Part shown: piece by piece, positions 63,530-64,000 of the stretch
Position numbering within the stretch: the stretch's first letter is position 1
Layout of the letters: each line of letters opens with the position of its first letter
Source of the DNA: JBBEAM01 sp040882845
GTDB lineage: Bacteria > Pseudomonadota > Alphaproteobacteria > Kiloniellales > DSM-21159
Direction of reading: 5' to 3'
Length of the DNA stretch: 64,000 nucleotides
NCBI GenBank assembly: GCA_040882845.1
Contig: JBBEAM010000016.1
Span: 186,001-250,000, forward strand
Notes under the pieces: model-generated
What the model was told of the DNA's origin: nothing
What the model saw: only the letters and a program-made list of their open reading frames with translations
The model's database searches: none
Position numbers and translations under genes: made by a program

Positions 63530-63967
63530 ATGCTGTCTGCCAAGCAGGTGATCGAGCGGCTCGGCCTGCAGCCGCACCCTGAAGGCGGCTTCTTCAGGGA
63601 AACCTATCGCCACGTCTCCAGCGACGGCGGACGCGGCCTCGGCACGGCGATCTACTTCCTGCTGACCGCCGAGAACTACAGCCACTGGCACCGGATCGAC
63701 GCGGTGGAGGTCTGGCACTGGTATTGCGGCTCGACCTTGACCCTGACGATCTCGGAAGACGGCCAGGACGCCGTCGCCCACCAGCTCGGCCCCGATATCA
63801 TGAAGGGCCAGCAGCCGCAGGTCATCGTGCCGCCGAACGCCTGGCAGTCGGCAGAAACCCTGGGCGATTGGAGCCTGGTCGGCTGCACCGTCACCCCGGC
63901 CTTCAGCTTCGAGGGTTTCGAACTGGCGCCTCCGGACTGGCGGCCGGGACCGCGCACGGCGGATTAA
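63530..63967 (+). CDS. DUF985 cupin-like protein
   Basis: A 145-residue single-domain cupin of the DUF985 family. It has the diagnostic HPEGGFFRETYRH near the N-terminus, then HWHRIDAVEVWHWYCG and a late FSFEGFELAPPDW. Members may bind small sugars or metals; the role is not established. It follows the GST gene by 11 bases on the same strand. Confidence 0.92.
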   Translation: MLSAKQVIERLGLQPHPEGGFFRETYRHVSSDGGRGLGTAIYFLLTAENYSHWHRIDAVEVWHWYCGSTLTLTISEDGQDAVAHQLGPDIMKGQQPQVIVPPNAWQSAETLGDWSLVGCTVTPAFSFEGFELAPPDWRPGPRTAD

Positions 63968-64000
63968 CCCCTGGAGCGCAGCATCTCCTTGGAGGCCAGC
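63964..64000 (-). CDS. Possible 3' end of a leftward gene
   Basis: On the minus strand one frame enters from the right edge and ends LASKEMLRSRG with a TAA at 63964-63966, overlapping the cupin stop. Only about 11 residues are visible, so neither reality nor identity can be judged. Confidence 0.25.
   Translation of the reverse strand, partial: LASKEMLRSRG

Overview
The window is dense, GC-rich bacterial chromosome (most coding DNA is strongly GC-biased at third positions) with about 67 protein genes. I see no rRNA, tRNA, CRISPR or insertion sequence. Gene content and order point to an alphaproteobacterium, most like the Rhodospirillales/Kiloniellales group: an aa3 cytochrome oxidase operon with Cox11, DUF983 and SURF1; thrC followed by an M16 peptidase; gshA with rsmE; ileS-lspA-DUF3035 and a pair of M16 peptidases; ftsE-ftsX-ydcF-plsC; chorismate mutase-hisC-tyrA; a CpdR-like regulator; and alphaproteobacterial-style LexA (GTTC-N7-GTTC) and CtrA (TTAA-N7-TTAA) sites. 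This taxonomic call is inference; no database search was possible.

Layout. 1-4.1 kb: M16 peptidase (cut by the left edge), thrC, a small unknown gene and an M32 carboxypeptidase. 4.2-11 kb: the leftward cytochrome oxidase operon coxB-ctaD-ctaB-coxF-like-ctaG-ctaE-DUF983-SURF1. 11-19.7 kb: DUF3422, TldD, an H-NS-like protein behind an AT-rich leader, glutamate-cysteine ligase, RsmE, UbiA and a methyltransferase. 20-25.6 kb: a soluble NfeD-like OB domain coupled to a hydrolase, UbiD, MAPEG, PmbA and a lipid kinase. 25.7-27.7 kb: a metallophosphatase/glycosyltransferase pair behind a Pho-box-like sequence, read as PlcP-Agt lipid remodelling. 27.7-38 kb: M23 peptidase, XseA, PurD, TadA, a pseudouridine synthase, RsmD, Lrp/LysE, MutL and Pgi. 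38-46 kb: two secreted M16 peptidases, a DUF3035 lipoprotein, LspA, IleS, DinB and MaoC. 46-49.1 kb: an accessory two-gene module. 49-64 kb: aminotransferase, oxidoreductase, CpdR-like regulator, FtsEX cluster, ChaC, DUF2125, the aromatic amino acid cluster, glyoxalase II, GST and a cupin.

The most unusual stretch is 46.2-49.1 kb. A near-ideal promoter has its -10 hexamer inside a perfect LexA half-site pair. It drives a 552-residue protein with a disordered N-terminus, a hydrophobic pretoxin-like middle and an AT-rich C-terminal domain of apparently different origin. A 350-residue partner follows, and its stop codon lies in the loop of a strong terminator. I read this as an SOS-induced toxin/immunity-like or bacteriocin-like module that I cannot assign to a named family. 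Other points of interest are the Pho-box/PlcP-Agt/lipid-kinase arrangement, two exact CtrA-type sites, and two approximately 50-bp palindromes whose first three bases are the stop codon of the preceding gene.
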